From: Bradyrhizobium sp. CCGB01 | GTDB lineage: Bacteria; Pseudomonadota; Alphaproteobacteria; Rhizobiales; Xanthobacteraceae | Length of the DNA: 64,000 bases | Direction of reading: 5' to 3' | Assembly: GCF_024199795.1 (NCBI RefSeq) | Contig: NZ_JANADK010000001.1 | Location: 3,968,001-4,032,000 of the forward strand | Shown here: positions 25,480 through 33,995 of the stretch, piece after piece | Layout of the letters: every line of letters starts with the position of its first letter | Position numbering within the stretch: position 1 is the stretch's first letter | Position numbers and translations under genes: made by a program | Notes under the pieces: generated by a model | What the model saw: the letters and a program-made list of their open reading frames with translations, nothing else | Databases searched by the model: none | Told to the model about the DNA's origin: nothing

Positions 25480-25929
25480 ATGAGTCGCCTTGTCTATGTC
25501 CTCAACGGGCCAAATCTGAACCTGCTCGGCAAGCGCCAGCCCCATATCTACGGTCACGAGACGCTTGCGGACGTGGAGCGGGACTGTCTAGCGCTGGCTA
25601 AAGAGCTTGGCCTGGAGATTCGCTTCCATCAATCCAACAGGGAATACGAGCTGATCGACTGGATCCACGAGGCGCGTGAGACGGCTGCCGGTATCGTGAT
25701 GAATCCCGCCGCTTTCACCCATACGTCAGTCGCCATCCTGGATGCTTTGAACACGTTCGAGGGGGCAGTGATCGAGGTGCATATTTCCAACGTGCACAAA
25801 CGCGAGGAATTCCGCCACCACTCGTTTGTCTCCAAACGGGCCGATGGGGTCATCGCAGGCTTCGGCACCCAGGGTTATCTGCTTGGTTTGCGTCGTGTGG
25901 CCAAACTGCTTGATGGAAAGAAGGGATAG
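25480..25929 (+). CDS. aroQ: Type II 3-dehydroquinate dehydratase
   Basis: A 149-residue enzyme of normal length. Arg19 and Tyr24 in GKRQPHIYG form the mobile lid, and His101 in EVHISN is the catalytic base; [11 protein letters not shown] and NPAAFTHTS are also standard. It dehydrates 3-dehydroquinate to 3-dehydroshikimate. Together with the quinate and shikimate dehydrogenases upstream it completes quinate to 3-dehydroshikimate; no 3-dehydroshikimate dehydratase or protocatechuate genes are visible nearby. Confidence 0.93.
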   Translation: MSRLVYVLNGPNLNLLGKRQPHIYGHETLADVERDCLALAKELGLEIRFHQSNREYELIDWIHEARETAAGIVMNPAAFTHTSVAILDALNTFEGAVIEVHISNVHKREEFRHHSFVSKRADGVIAGFGTQGYLLGLRRVAKLLDGKKG

Positions 25930-25935
25930 AATCGT

Positions 25936-26569
25936 ATGAGCGCACCCGTTCGCCTGTCGGTGATGGGAGCAGGTCTCATTGGCAAGCGACACATTGAGCA
26001 CATTCTCGCGCGGCCGGAGGCGATGCTTTCGTCGATCGTCGATCCGATGCCGGCGGCCCGAGAGTTGGCGGTTTCGCTGAAGGTGGACTGGTATCCGTCG
26101 TTTCAGGACATGCTCTCCGATAATCGGCCAGACGGGGTGGTTGTCGCCACCCCCAATCAGATGCATGTGGCCAACGGCATGGATTGTATCGCAGCTCGCA
26201 TCCCGGCGCTGGTCGAGAAGCCGATAGCGGATAATGTTTCCGCAGCACAGGCCCTGGTCGAAGCTGCCGAGCGGGCAGGCGTCCCGTGCTCACCGGCCAT
26301 CACCGCCGCCACAACCCGATGATCCAGCGCGCCAAGGCGGAGATCGACAGCGGCCGACTCGGCCCGATCGTGTCGGTGCATGGCATGTTCTGGTTGATCA
26401 AGCCGGACGAGTATTTCGACGTGGCCTGGCGCCGCGAAAAAGGAGCGGGACCTGTTTTCCTCAATCTCATCCACGATGTCGACCTGCTGCGGTACCTCTG
26501 TGGGGATATCGTCGCGGTGCAAGCCGCTCAATCCAATCGGCTGCGTGGAAATGCGGTCGAAGAGACGGG
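25936..26569 (+). pseudogene. Broken Gfo/Idh/MocA-family oxidoreductase
   Basis: The first frame (25936-26322) has a Rossmann start (GAGLIGKRH) and the catalytic EKP motif (PALVEKPIAD). Homology then continues in the next frame from about 26286 (TGHHRRHNP, then FWLIKPDEYFDVAWR and HDVDLLRYLCGD), so about one base has been lost near 26285. After about 26569 the protein wording ends abruptly, leaving roughly 210 of an expected 330-380 residues. The intact gene would have been the last of the quinate operon; the break marks the edge of the accessory region. Confidence 0.8.
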
Positions 26570-26766
26570 GGTGGGGGGCCTGGAGCAAGATGGTAATGCG
26601 AGCGGGGTGGTAGGGGTTCCTATGCGCCGACCTCACTCATCGTCCATTCGACCACCGTGCGCCGGGCAGTCCGATGCTTTGCCTCACCCCGCAAGGCTGG
26701 GCGGTTTATTTGCCCTGTTTGCCCATTGGCGCTAACGCTTCTCATGTGCTGCCTCGGGGAAATCAC

Positions 26767-27015
26767 ATGTCAGACAAGGCCCTCGAGTTTATCGATTTCT
26801 GGGCGGAGAACAGCATCCACGCTGTCGAGCAGTACCGGACTGCGGGTGCGTCCCAGGACGTGGCGGAACTCACGCGGCGTCTCATCGACGCGGCCGAGGG
26901 ACAGGGCATTTCGGAGGCCGACTTGCGGGCTGAGATTGGCGACATAACCGATTACGTCGGAGAAAAGCTCAAGGCCGCGAACATGGCTGAAAGCGAAAGG
27001 CGGAAGACTACTTAG
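26767..27015 (+). CDS. Small DUF768-like protein, copy 1
   Basis: An 82-residue acidic helical protein starting with a FIDFWAENSIHAVEQY segment. It is clearly related to the protein at 33996-34238 (FWxENSxHAxEQYxTxGASQ in both). I recall similar short rhizobial proteins under DUF768; no function is known. It ends eight bases inside the opposite-strand gene at 27008-27241, tail to tail. Confidence 0.65.
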   Translation: MSDKALEFIDFWAENSIHAVEQYRTAGASQDVAELTRRLIDAAEGQGISEADLRAEIGDITDYVGEKLKAANMAESERRKTT

Positions 27016-27241
27016 GCTTTGTCCAGCTTGTAAACATCACCAAGCTAAGCTTCTCAAACATCCGCTGCTGCTCGGACGTTAATGCGACGTCCAACACTTC
27101 CGCAGTCCAGCCTTCGGGCACGGCCGCGAGTACCAAAGTCAGCGCCTGGCTTGGCTTGGCCAACGCAATCCAAATCTGGGTTTTCGTGTCGTCGCCTGTC
27201 ACTTGAACGACGCTGAAGGAGTTGCCGAACGACTCTGCCAT
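27008..27241 (-). CDS. Small conserved protein (MAESFGNSF family), copy 1
   Basis: A 77-residue protein of unknown function, with a paralogue at 33322-33564: both start MAESFGNSF and share ALTLVLAAVPEGWTAEV. ATG 27241 is preferred to 27250 because the paralogue begins at the same residue. The hydrophobic middle is short and flanked by charged residues, so it is probably soluble. It overlaps the DUF768-like gene at its 3' end. Confidence 0.65.
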   Translation of the reverse strand: MAESFGNSFSVVQVTGDDTKTQIWIALAKPSQALTLVLAAVPEGWTAEVLDVALTSEQQRMFEKLSLVMFTSWTKPK

Positions 27242-27272
27242 GACGGGCAATTCGGCGACGAGCGCGTTGTTT

Positions 27273-27533
27273 CTAATCTGAAGCGCCTTGATCTCGCTTT
27301 GCCCGTCTCCCTACCTGCATGTTCTCCAACACGGTCGGAGGCTGCAACCCGGGTGAGGCCAACCAGTTGTTGATGTGCGAGGCCGTTTCGGCCTGGCGAG
27401 CTCGCCTGAGGTAGAGCTCCCGCTGGGGGCCGGGCGGCAACTGTGCTGCGGCCTCCTTGAAGCGCGCAGCCTCCTCAGTCAATCTCTCTTCAAATGTTTT
27501 CGTATGCTTGGTTCGGTTGCGACGCTTGATCAT
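27273..27533 (-). CDS. Small basic helical protein (KTFEERL family)
   Basis: An 86-residue, highly charged, probably fully helical protein (HTKTFEERLTEEAARFKEA, then LYLRRARQAETASHINNWL). I recall many near-identical short proteins in bradyrhizobia, all of unknown function. ATG 27533 has AAGG about eight bases upstream; a GTG at 27542 is also in frame. A frameshifted relative lies at 28650-28800. Confidence 0.6.
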   Translation of the reverse strand: MIKRRNRTKHTKTFEERLTEEAARFKEAAAQLPPGPQRELYLRRARQAETASHINNWLASPGLQPPTVLENMQVGRRAKRDQGASD

Positions 27534-27923
27534 GCGCTGCACCTTTCCCTTCGAGGAAGGCGGGAGCGCATTGTCGCGTTCTCATCACCGATGTCTGCCA
27601 GAATGCCGCGCGGTGATAGTGTCTAAACCAACCAGGGTCGTGGTTGGTTTCTATATCCTGCGTTAACTCATTGATTTATTTTGAGAACTACTCAATTGTG
27701 CTAACTACTCATTTTACTGGAAACAAAACAATACCGCGCCACCACGCCGCCCGGTCCAGCCCCTGAAAGAGGGGCGGGCTGTTGCTTTGCCCAGCGGCCA
27801 GCCTAGCTTGGCGTGGGGGCGATAGACTGCAGGTATTCGCCTTGAGCTTCAGCCAGTAGCCGTCACCTTCGGTTTGCCTGTGGCGTGATGTTGCCGCCAT
27901 ACAGCTGATTAGATGAGGCGGTA
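27534..27923. other. AT-richer intergenic stretch with short direct repeats
   Basis: About 390 bases between the small minus-strand gene and the truncated ATPase. It contains a 10-bp hairpin (27625-27650) and two direct copies of AACTACTCA at 27686 and 27703, 17 bases apart. A promoter for the ATPase gene is likely here. Short ORFs on the minus strand lack support. Confidence 0.4.
27625..27650. promoter_or_regulatory. Perfect 10-bp hairpin upstream of small gene
   Basis: AAACCAACCA (27625-27634) and TGGTTGGTTT (27641-27650) are exact complements around GGGTCG. It ends in TTT on both strands, so it could be a bidirectional terminator or an operator about 90 bases upstream of the minus-strand gene at 27273-27533. 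Confidence 0.5.
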
Positions 27924-28295
27924 ATGCTAATACGAAAATTGTCAATCGAGAACGTTAGGAGCTTCCTTGACCGGCGCGAGATCAGCTTCGACGGCAATAT
28001 TTCAATCCTGATCGGACCAAATGGCGGGGGAAAGACCAACTTACTTGATACCTTAGTCGGTATGCTTCGGCGCCACGTCTCCAACGCGCCGCATTATGCA
28101 CCATCGCCGACGGCCGAAGAACCGAATCGATGGGAGCGCAGATTTAACGACAATCTCAACCAGCTGACATTCGAAAAGCACAGTAAAGCGCTGCAACAGG
28201 AGCAAACGGTTGAGCTTGAACTAGAGATTAGCACCCAAGACATCGAGAACATGCACGCCATTCAGGCGAACGCGCCGACCTTCGAAGGCGCGTGA
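27924..28295 (+). pseudogene. AAA ATPase of RecF/OLD type, truncated N-terminal part
   Basis: Only 123 residues remain. The start is typical (MLIRKLSIENVRSF) and Walker A is intact: GPNGGGKTNLLD near residue 30. Proteins of this type are normally 350-700 residues, with the signature, Walker B and often a nuclease domain later; all are missing because the frame stops at 28295 and unrelated sequence follows. Intact relatives are common in phage-defence and DNA-repair modules. It is most likely a remnant. Confidence 0.65.
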
Positions 28296-28560
28296 CCACT
28301 CTGAGCAGAAAATACTGTCCCGATCCGTGGGAAGGCGTAGAGCTTTGGGACCTCTCGAAGATCGCTGCCGGGCAGTGCATCACCGCCGTGTGGCGCAATG
28401 GCTCGGTTCAGACACCGGCCGAGAAACCCGCGAGTGCCAGGGTGGTGCTATCAACCTTCGAAGAATGTGCGGAAGCCTACATTCGGGCGAACTGGTCGGC
28501 TGCGGCTTGCTCATCGAGCTTGTGCATCCGTACGTTTCGCCGCCGCTCCGTCCGCTGCCT
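28292..28560 (+). pseudogene. Remnant resembling the N-terminal region of a phage-type integrase
   Basis: The frame from 28292 begins without a clear ribosome site. Around residues 50-68 it reads ARVVLSTFEECAEAYIRANW, which resembles the start of the core-binding domain of tyrosine integrases from bacterial islands. The downstream part loses any recognisable wording, and no catalytic R-H-R-Y residues are present. The evidence is one short segment; it could be an unrelated decayed gene. Confidence 0.3.
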
Positions 28561-28649
28561 TAATCATCACGTGTCGAAGCGAGGCGCGAGACTGCGGAAT
28601 CGATCTGAGAATCTACGTAGGCGCGCTCAGTCGATCGACACCACGCCGA

Positions 28650-28800
28650 GTGCGAAGAGCGCTAGAAGCCGAACGATTGAGAGAGCAAGCCAAGAGCCTC
28701 CCTCACGGCGTGAGTGCGAAATCTTCCTCCGCAAAGCCAGACGGGCCGAGACCGGCTCGCATATGAGCGAGCGGCTGACCTCCCCGGATTACAGGCGCCT
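28650..28800 (+). pseudogene. Frameshifted copy of the small KTFEERL-family gene
   Basis: One frame gives RALEAERLREQAKSLPHG and the next frame, from about 28708, gives RECEIFLRKARRAETGSHMS. Joined, they match the second half of the protein at 27273-27533 (RRARQAETASHINNWL). No start codon is in place. It is a decayed paralogue on the opposite strand to the intact one. Confidence 0.6.
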
Positions 28801-28864
28801 AAATAATAATGGGAACAAATGTCCACTTTCGTACTTAGTGTTTCACCTCTGGCAGGGGTGAGTC

Positions 28865-29036
28865 ATGAACTACCTCAGCAGCGACAGATTTTCAGGGTTC
28901 AAGACGCGAGAGGACCGGCGCTGCAAGTGCGGTGCTCAACCCAAGCTCGTCCACAACATGATGGACTCCTTACGTGGGCTCACGGTTCGCGTGTTCGAAT
29001 GGCGGCGAACGCACATGGACTGAGGATCGGGAGTAG
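28865..29036 (+). pseudogene. Small Cys-containing protein, frameshifted near its end
   Basis: ATG 28865 opens a 52-residue frame (MNYLSSDRFSGFKTREDRR, then CKCGAQPKLVHNMMDSLRG) that stops at 29023. In the next frame the sequence continues GGERTWTEDRE to a stop at 29034-29036, which is how I recall intact family members ending. One base has probably been lost near 29001. The intact protein would have two Cys pairs and bind zinc. Confidence 0.5.
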
Positions 29037-29361
29037 GGGCCGCCCCTGGCCTCTTCACCGCCACGTCACTGAATAGGTTGCTAGGTGCGTCACGGTCGTC
29101 GCAGGCCGAGAATGTGATGCCGGAGTCGCGCCGATGTCTCGCCCAGATATGAGAAACTACTCGGTGTTCTTGAAACGGGCATCGTCCGTCTTCGCTTGCG
29201 AGCAGTAACTAAGTCCGCGGCCTATAGCACCGCGTGAACTGAGAGAAAGACCACAGGTCAGCTCAGTGACCGAAAGCTAGAGCCGCATCCAGTGGAACCC
29301 GAGCCACTTAGTATTGTTTTACCTCAACCCTCCAGCTATGGCGGGGCTGGATAGGAGCCGA
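29037..29361 (+). other. Intergenic stretch before the histidine kinase
   Basis: 325 bases with no supported gene, repeat or terminator. It should contain the promoter of the kinase gene. An in-frame TTG at 29314 and ATG at 29338 extend the kinase frame upstream but lack ribosome sites. Confidence 0.4.
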
Positions 29362-31743
29362 ATGGAAAACTCAGATCGCTTCAAAGCTGCACAGTCCGGA
29401 GAGGGGCGTTACCAGCTTCTTGTTGAGGCGATCACCGATTACGCGATTTATATGCTGGATCGCGACGGGTATGTCACGAGCTGGAATCCGGGGGCTAGGC
29501 GCTTTAAGGGCTATGAGGCCGACGAGATCATAGGGCACCACTTCTCTAAATTCTATACGGACGCCGAGCGGGAGCAGAAGGTGCCCGCCTTGGCTTTGGA
29601 GGAGGCAGCGCGAACAGGACGCTTCGAGCGCGAGGGTTGGCGTGTGCGCAAGGACGGTACGCAGTTCTGGGCCCATGTCATCATTGACGCGATCCGTTCG
29701 CCCAAGGGCGAGCTTGTAGGTTTCGCCAAGATCACCCGGGATCTGACCGAGCGAAGGGCAGCCGAGGCCAAATTACGCGAAAGCGAGCAGCAGTTCCGGC
29801 TAATGGTCCAAAGTGTGACGGACTACGCCATCTACATGCTGGATGTGGAAGGCAACGTGGCGACTTGGAACGCTGGGGCCCAGCGCATCAAAGGGTACGC
29901 TCCCGAAGAGATAATCGGTCGCCACTTCTCCAATTTCTACACCGAAGAAGATCGCGCCGCGGGCCTCCCGCGAATGGGCCTACAGACCGCAGCCCGCGAA
30001 GGACGCTGGGAGCACGAAGGTCAAAGGGTCCGAAAGGACGGCACTCCCTTTTGGGCGCACGTCGTGATCGACGCGATCCGAGACGATGACGGCAAGCTCG
30101 TCGGATTCGCCAAAGTGACCCGGGACATTACAGAGCGCCGTCAGGCGGAAGCCGCGCTCCAGGCGGCGCAAGCAACGATGATCCGGTCCCAGAAGCTGGA
30201 AGCGATCGGCCAACTTACCGGCGGCGTGGCTCACGACTTCAACAATCTCTTGCAGGTGATTAGCGGAAACCTGCAACTGCTCAACAAAGACATCGCGGGT
30301 AATACCCGAGCGGAGATGAGAGTCCAGAACGCCCTCGCTGGCGTCGCGCGCGGATCGAAACTTGCTACCCAATTGCTCGCATTCGCGAGGCGCCAGCCGC
30401 TGGAGCCGAGGGTTGTCAATGTCGGTCGCCTGATCAAAGGCATGGATGACCTGCTGCGTCGCGCCATCGGCGGGGAGATTGAGGTCGAGACGGTAGTCGG
30501 CGGCGGGCTGTGGAACAGCCTCATCGACCCCGATCAACTCGAAAATGCCATTCTGAACCTCGCGATCAACGCCCGCGACGCGATGAACGGCCAGGGCCGG
30601 CTGACCATCGAAGCCAGCAATGCTTTCTTGGACGACGAGTATGTCCGCCAGTACGGCGATCTGATTGCGGGGCAATATGTGATGATCGCGGTAACCGACA
30701 CGGGCAGCGGCATTCCGCCCAATATTCTTGAGCGGGTCTATGAACCCTTCTTCACGACCAAGGCGGAAGGCAAGGGCACTGGCCTCGGTCTGGCCATGGT
30801 CTACGGTTTCCTCAAGCAATCCGGCGGACACGTCAAAATCTACAGCGAGATCGGCGCCGGAACGACGGTGAAGCTATATTTCCCGCGAGAAATGGCAATC
30901 GAGGATACGTTAGTCAGTGCCACTACCGGTGACATCAAAGGCGGCGAGGAAACCGTACTGGTGGTCGAGGATGACGATGAAGTGCGCGAGGTCGCGGTGT
31001 CGATGCTCTCCGATCTTGGCTACCGCGTGGTGAAGGCGAGAGATGCGGTGGCTGCGCTTGCCATCGTCGACAGCGGCATACCAATCGATCTAATCTTCAC
31101 CGACGTGATGATGCCGGGCACCCTGCGCAGCCCAGAGTTGGCGCGAAAAGCCAGGGAACGGCTACCCAACGTCGCGGTCCTTTTCACATCCGGCTACACG
31201 CAGAATGCCATCGTGCACGGGGGGCGGCTCGACCCCGGAGTGGAGCTTTTGGCCAAGCCCTATACGCGGGAAGCGCTTGCGCGGAAGTTTAGGCATGTGC
31301 TTGCCAACCATGCTCAACAGCGTCTTGCGGCTGCGGTATCGCGTCAGCCAGCACGGGCGGGGGCCGTCAAGGGTGCGACCGTGTTGCTGGTCGAAGACGA
31401 CGAACAGATCCGCCTGACTGCGACGGAGATGTTGAACGATTTGGGCTGCAAGGTGATGGAGGCCAGCTCGGCCGAAGAGGGTTTGAAAGCCCTGAATGAG
31501 ACTGCCGTGGATATCCTTGTGACCGATGTGGGCCTCCCCGGAGTGTCCGGCCTGGAACTCGCAAAGGACGCGCGCACGCTGCGACCTGACTTGTGCATCG
31601 TGGTGGCGACAGGTGACAGCGGGATCAAATCCGAAGCTGAGCTCTTAGACGCCGTGCTCGTCGCAAAGCCCTACGCGCCGGAAACTCTGCGCGAAGGATT
31701 GGAGAGCGCCTTGAAGGCGAAAAATTCGTCCTTCCTGAGTTGA
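29362..31743 (+). CDS. Hybrid sensor histidine kinase: PAS-PAS-HisKA-HATPase-REC-REC
   Basis: A 793-residue cytoplasmic hybrid kinase without membrane segments. ATG 29362 has AGGAG four bases upstream. Two PAS domains (about residues 12-125 and 135-250) are a tandem duplication with near-identical wording (TDYAIYMLD, RVRKDGT, FWAHV). The phosphorylated His is about residue 290 in GGVAHDFNNLL, and the ATPase lid motif is GTGLGLAMV. Two receiver domains follow, with phospho-Asp near 580 (FTDVMMPG) and 720 (VTDVGLPG). No output domain and no adjacent regulator gene, so phosphate must go to an unlinked partner. The signal is unknown. Confidence 0.9.
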   Translation: MENSDRFKAAQSGEGRYQLLVEAITDYAIYMLDRDGYVTSWNPGARRFKGYEADEIIGHHFSKFYTDAEREQKVPALALEEAARTGRFEREGWRVRKDGTQFWAHVIIDAIRSPKGELVGFAKITRDLTERRAAEAKLRESEQQFRLMVQSVTDYAIYMLDVEGNVATWNAGAQRIKGYAPEEIIGRHFSNFYTEEDRAAGLPRMGLQTAAREGRWEHEGQRVRKDGTPFWAHVVIDAIRDDDGKLVGFAKVTRDITERRQAEAALQAAQATMIRSQKLEAIGQLTGGVAHDFNNLLQVISGNLQLLNKDIAGNTRAEMRVQNALAGVARGSKLATQLLAFARRQPLEPRVVNVGRLIKGMDDLLRRAIGGEIEVETVVGGGLWNSLIDPDQLENAILNLAINARDAMNGQGRLTIEASNAFLDDEYVRQYGDLIAGQYVMIAVTDTGSGIPPNILERVYEPFFTTKAEGKGTGLGLAMVYGFLKQSGGHVKIYSEIGAGTTVKLYFPREMAIEDTLVSATTGDIKGGEETVLVVEDDDEVREVAVSMLSDLGYRVVKARDAVAALAIVDSGIPIDLIFTDVMMPGTLRSPELARKARERLPNVAVLFTSGYTQNAIVHGGRLDPGVELLAKPYTREALARKFRHVLANHAQQRLAAAVSRQPARAGAVKGATVLLVEDDEQIRLTATEMLNDLGCKVMEASSAEEGLKALNETAVDILVTDVGLPGVSGLELAKDARTLRPDLCIVVATGDSGIKSEAELLDAVLVAKPYAPETLREGLESALKAKNSSFLS

Positions 31744-32048
31744 TGATGCCCCAGGCGGCTAGACGCCCACGTCGAGAGAGTCACGACGGAATATGCCGAG
31801 TACGAGCGCCGGCCGGTATGTAGCACTTGGCCGAAAAACTTGGTCGTCCCGCAGTGGTTTCCGATCGGGCTGAGGCCAGATGCTCGATGCGGGTTAACGC
31901 ATGAAACTCACGGAAGCATAGAGCAACGTGACTTGGACGCATTGATCGCGCGGGTGCGGCAGGAACATACCGAAGTCGCGGGTGTTCGATCCTCTGCTCC
32001 ATTCCGCGCTGGCAAGTTCATCGCGCGGATCATTCCGAGGCACCGCAC
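31744..32048 (+). other. Intergenic stretch after the histidine kinase
   Basis: 305 bases. I see no gene, hairpin terminator or repeat I can support. A frame of about 100 codons (31840-32142) overlaps the hydrolase gene and matches nothing known to me. Confidence 0.4.
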
Positions 32049-33050
32049 ATGGCACTACCGCGCACAAGTTCTTCATCGTTTAGGCCGACTGTCGCGGTGG
32101 TCGCCGGCGGTGCCGCCCTGCTGGCGGCGACGGCCTTGGTAAACCGACAGCTTGCGCGAAATGCGGAACGCGCAAATCCGCCTCGAGGCAAGTTCATCGA
32201 TGTCGATGGTGTTCGGGTCCACTACGTGGAGCGCGGCAGCGGCCGTCCGCTCCTTCTGCTCCACGGCAACGGCACAATGATCGAGGATCTGCAGTCGAGC
32301 GGCCTGATCGACCGCGCGGCCGAGAGGTACAGGGTAATCGCGTTCGATCGCCCGGGCTTCGGTCACAGCTCGAGGCCCCGGGGCGGTGTTTGGGGGCCGA
32401 ACGAACAGGCGGACTTGTTCCGGAAGGCCCTCGATCGATTGGGCATTCAGCGAGCGATCGTGCTTGGGCATTCGTGGGCGGCTTCGATCGCCGTCGCATT
32501 GGCCACAAGGCACCCCGCTCTCGTGGAAGGGCTGGTGCTCGCGTCGGGATACTATTTTCCGACTTCCCGTCTCGATCTGGTGGCGCCGTCCGTCCCGGCG
32601 ATCCCCGTACTGGGAGACGTTATCAGCAATACCATCTCGCCGGTCCTCGCCCGGTTGATGTGGCCAACCCTCTTGCGCAAGGTCTTCGGACCGCAGCCGG
32701 TCCCGGGAAAGTTCGCCGGCTTCCCGGTCGAGATGGCTGTGAGACCGTCGCAGCTCCACGCTAGTGCAGAGGAGTCCGCGATGATGATTCCCATGGCCGC
32801 GGCGGTTTCGAAGACCTACTGCGAAGTCACGATGCCAACGGTCATAATCGCGGGCGAGGACGACCGCTTGATCGACGTCGAGCAATCCGCACGATTGCAC
32901 CGCATGATCCGGCACAGCAGGCTGCGTCGCCTCGCGGGGGCGGGGCATATGATCCATCAGACCGAAACTTCGAACCTGATGGCGGCCATCGACGAGGCGG
33001 CCTCCATCTCCGTCCAAGGCGCGCGCGATGTTATCACGGCCAGTCGTTAG
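32049..33050 (+). CDS. Alpha/beta hydrolase, membrane-anchored
   Basis: A 333-residue hydrolase with an N-terminal hydrophobic segment (about residues 14-30), which could be an anchor or uncleaved signal. Catalytic features: oxyanion HGNG near residue 74, nucleophile Ser in GHSWA (about 141), acid Asp in GEDDRLID and His in GAGHMIH. The family covers esterases, epoxide hydrolases and peroxidases, and the substrate is not readable. It is monocistronic. Confidence 0.85.
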   Translation: MALPRTSSSSFRPTVAVVAGGAALLAATALVNRQLARNAERANPPRGKFIDVDGVRVHYVERGSGRPLLLLHGNGTMIEDLQSSGLIDRAAERYRVIAFDRPGFGHSSRPRGGVWGPNEQADLFRKALDRLGIQRAIVLGHSWAASIAVALATRHPALVEGLVLASGYYFPTSRLDLVAPSVPAIPVLGDVISNTISPVLARLMWPTLLRKVFGPQPVPGKFAGFPVEMAVRPSQLHASAEESAMMIPMAAAVSKTYCEVTMPTVIIAGEDDRLIDVEQSARLHRMIRHSRLRRLAGAGHMIHQTETSNLMAAIDEAASISVQGARDVITASR

Positions 33051-33321
33051 TCGGGTAGCCGCTCGGGCGGTGTCGCCGATCGACTCTGGTAACTGACCGA
33101 TTTCAGCAACGGCTTGGGACGGAAATAACTTGACGGGCGGCACCTTCCTAGCGAATCCAAGCGCGCTCGCGAGTGTAGAGTCGAAGCGGTCCTGCGCCCA
33201 GCCGTGCTCCTCGCATGCTCGGCCCGTCCGCCGTTCTCGCGAAACGCCGAACAGTTGGAGCGGTCGCAAGGGTCGGCCAATTGCAAACGCCCGCCCGAAG
33301 GTGCCGCCCACTGAAGCTGTC

Positions 33322-33564
33322 TTACTCGGGAGCGATCCTGTAAACGTCGCCGGGTTCGAGGTTCAGTTCCTCGAACATCCTTTGCTGCTTTTCAGTGAGA
33401 ATCGCTGGCACGACTTCCGCTGTCCAGCCTTCCGGAACGGCAGCGAGAACCAGCGTCAACGCTTGCTTGGGCTTGGCTAAGGCCAACCACATCTGCTTCG
33501 TTGGCTGGGGCGGGTCCGAGGTCACCTCAACGATAGTGAACGAATTGCCGAAGGACTCCGCCAT
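33322..33564 (-). CDS. Small conserved protein (MAESFGNSF family), copy 2
   Basis: An 80-residue paralogue of the protein at 27008-27241, similar along nearly its full length (about two-thirds identical by eye). ATG 33564 is chosen because both copies begin MAESFGNSF; the frame is open 24 codons further but that part is not conserved. It is preceded on the same strand by the Cys-rich small gene at 33602-33793. Confidence 0.65.
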   Translation of the reverse strand: MAESFGNSFTIVEVTSDPPQPTKQMWLALAKPKQALTLVLAAVPEGWTAEVVPAILTEKQQRMFEELNLEPGDVYRIAPE

Positions 33565-33601
33565 GATGGTCAATCCGTGCACATGCTGAGAGTTGCAATA
33601 A

Positions 33602-33793
33602 CTAGCTAGGTCGAGGAAGTCGGACGGGGCCGGCAATCAACCTATAGGTGGGCAACCAACCGGTGTTCCAGGATTCCATGGTCGCGCCACAAACCGAGCA
33701 CTCGAAGCTGGCGATCTGCCGACCCGGGGCCATCGCTTCGGTTCGGCTATAGACCGCGCCACACCGACAGGATCGGTAATGAGAATTGGGCAT
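33602..33793 (-). CDS. Small zinc-ribbon-like protein
   Basis: A 63-residue protein with CRC near residue 9 and CSVC near residue 32, a likely four-cysteine zinc site, then the conserved end SWNTGWLPTYRLIAGPV. I recall close relatives only in bradyrhizobia, with no known role. It lies 37 bases upstream of the MAESFGNSF gene on the same strand, probably one transcript. Confidence 0.6.
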   Translation of the reverse strand: MPNSHYRSCRCGAVYSRTEAMAPGRQIASFECSVCGATMESWNTGWLPTYRLIAGPVRLPRPS

Positions 33794-33995
33794 GCCCGCT
33801 TATGCGCCGGAAAGGCAAAACAGGCCACCGAAATTCGATCCAGTCCCCCGAGCCCGGAAACAGGCTACCTGAAGGTACGCAACGGAAAGGTCTGATACCA
33901 AAGCCGGGAACGCTGTGTGAGTGCCGCCTTGCCCACACCTTTGCATCTCGTTACGCTCCACGCGAAGCTAAATTCGATGCTGGCAGCGACTTCAC

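Noticed and set aside
31840..32142. 100-codon frame before the alpha/beta hydrolase
   Set aside because: No ribosome site, no family wording, and it overlaps the true hydrolase start by about 90 bases.
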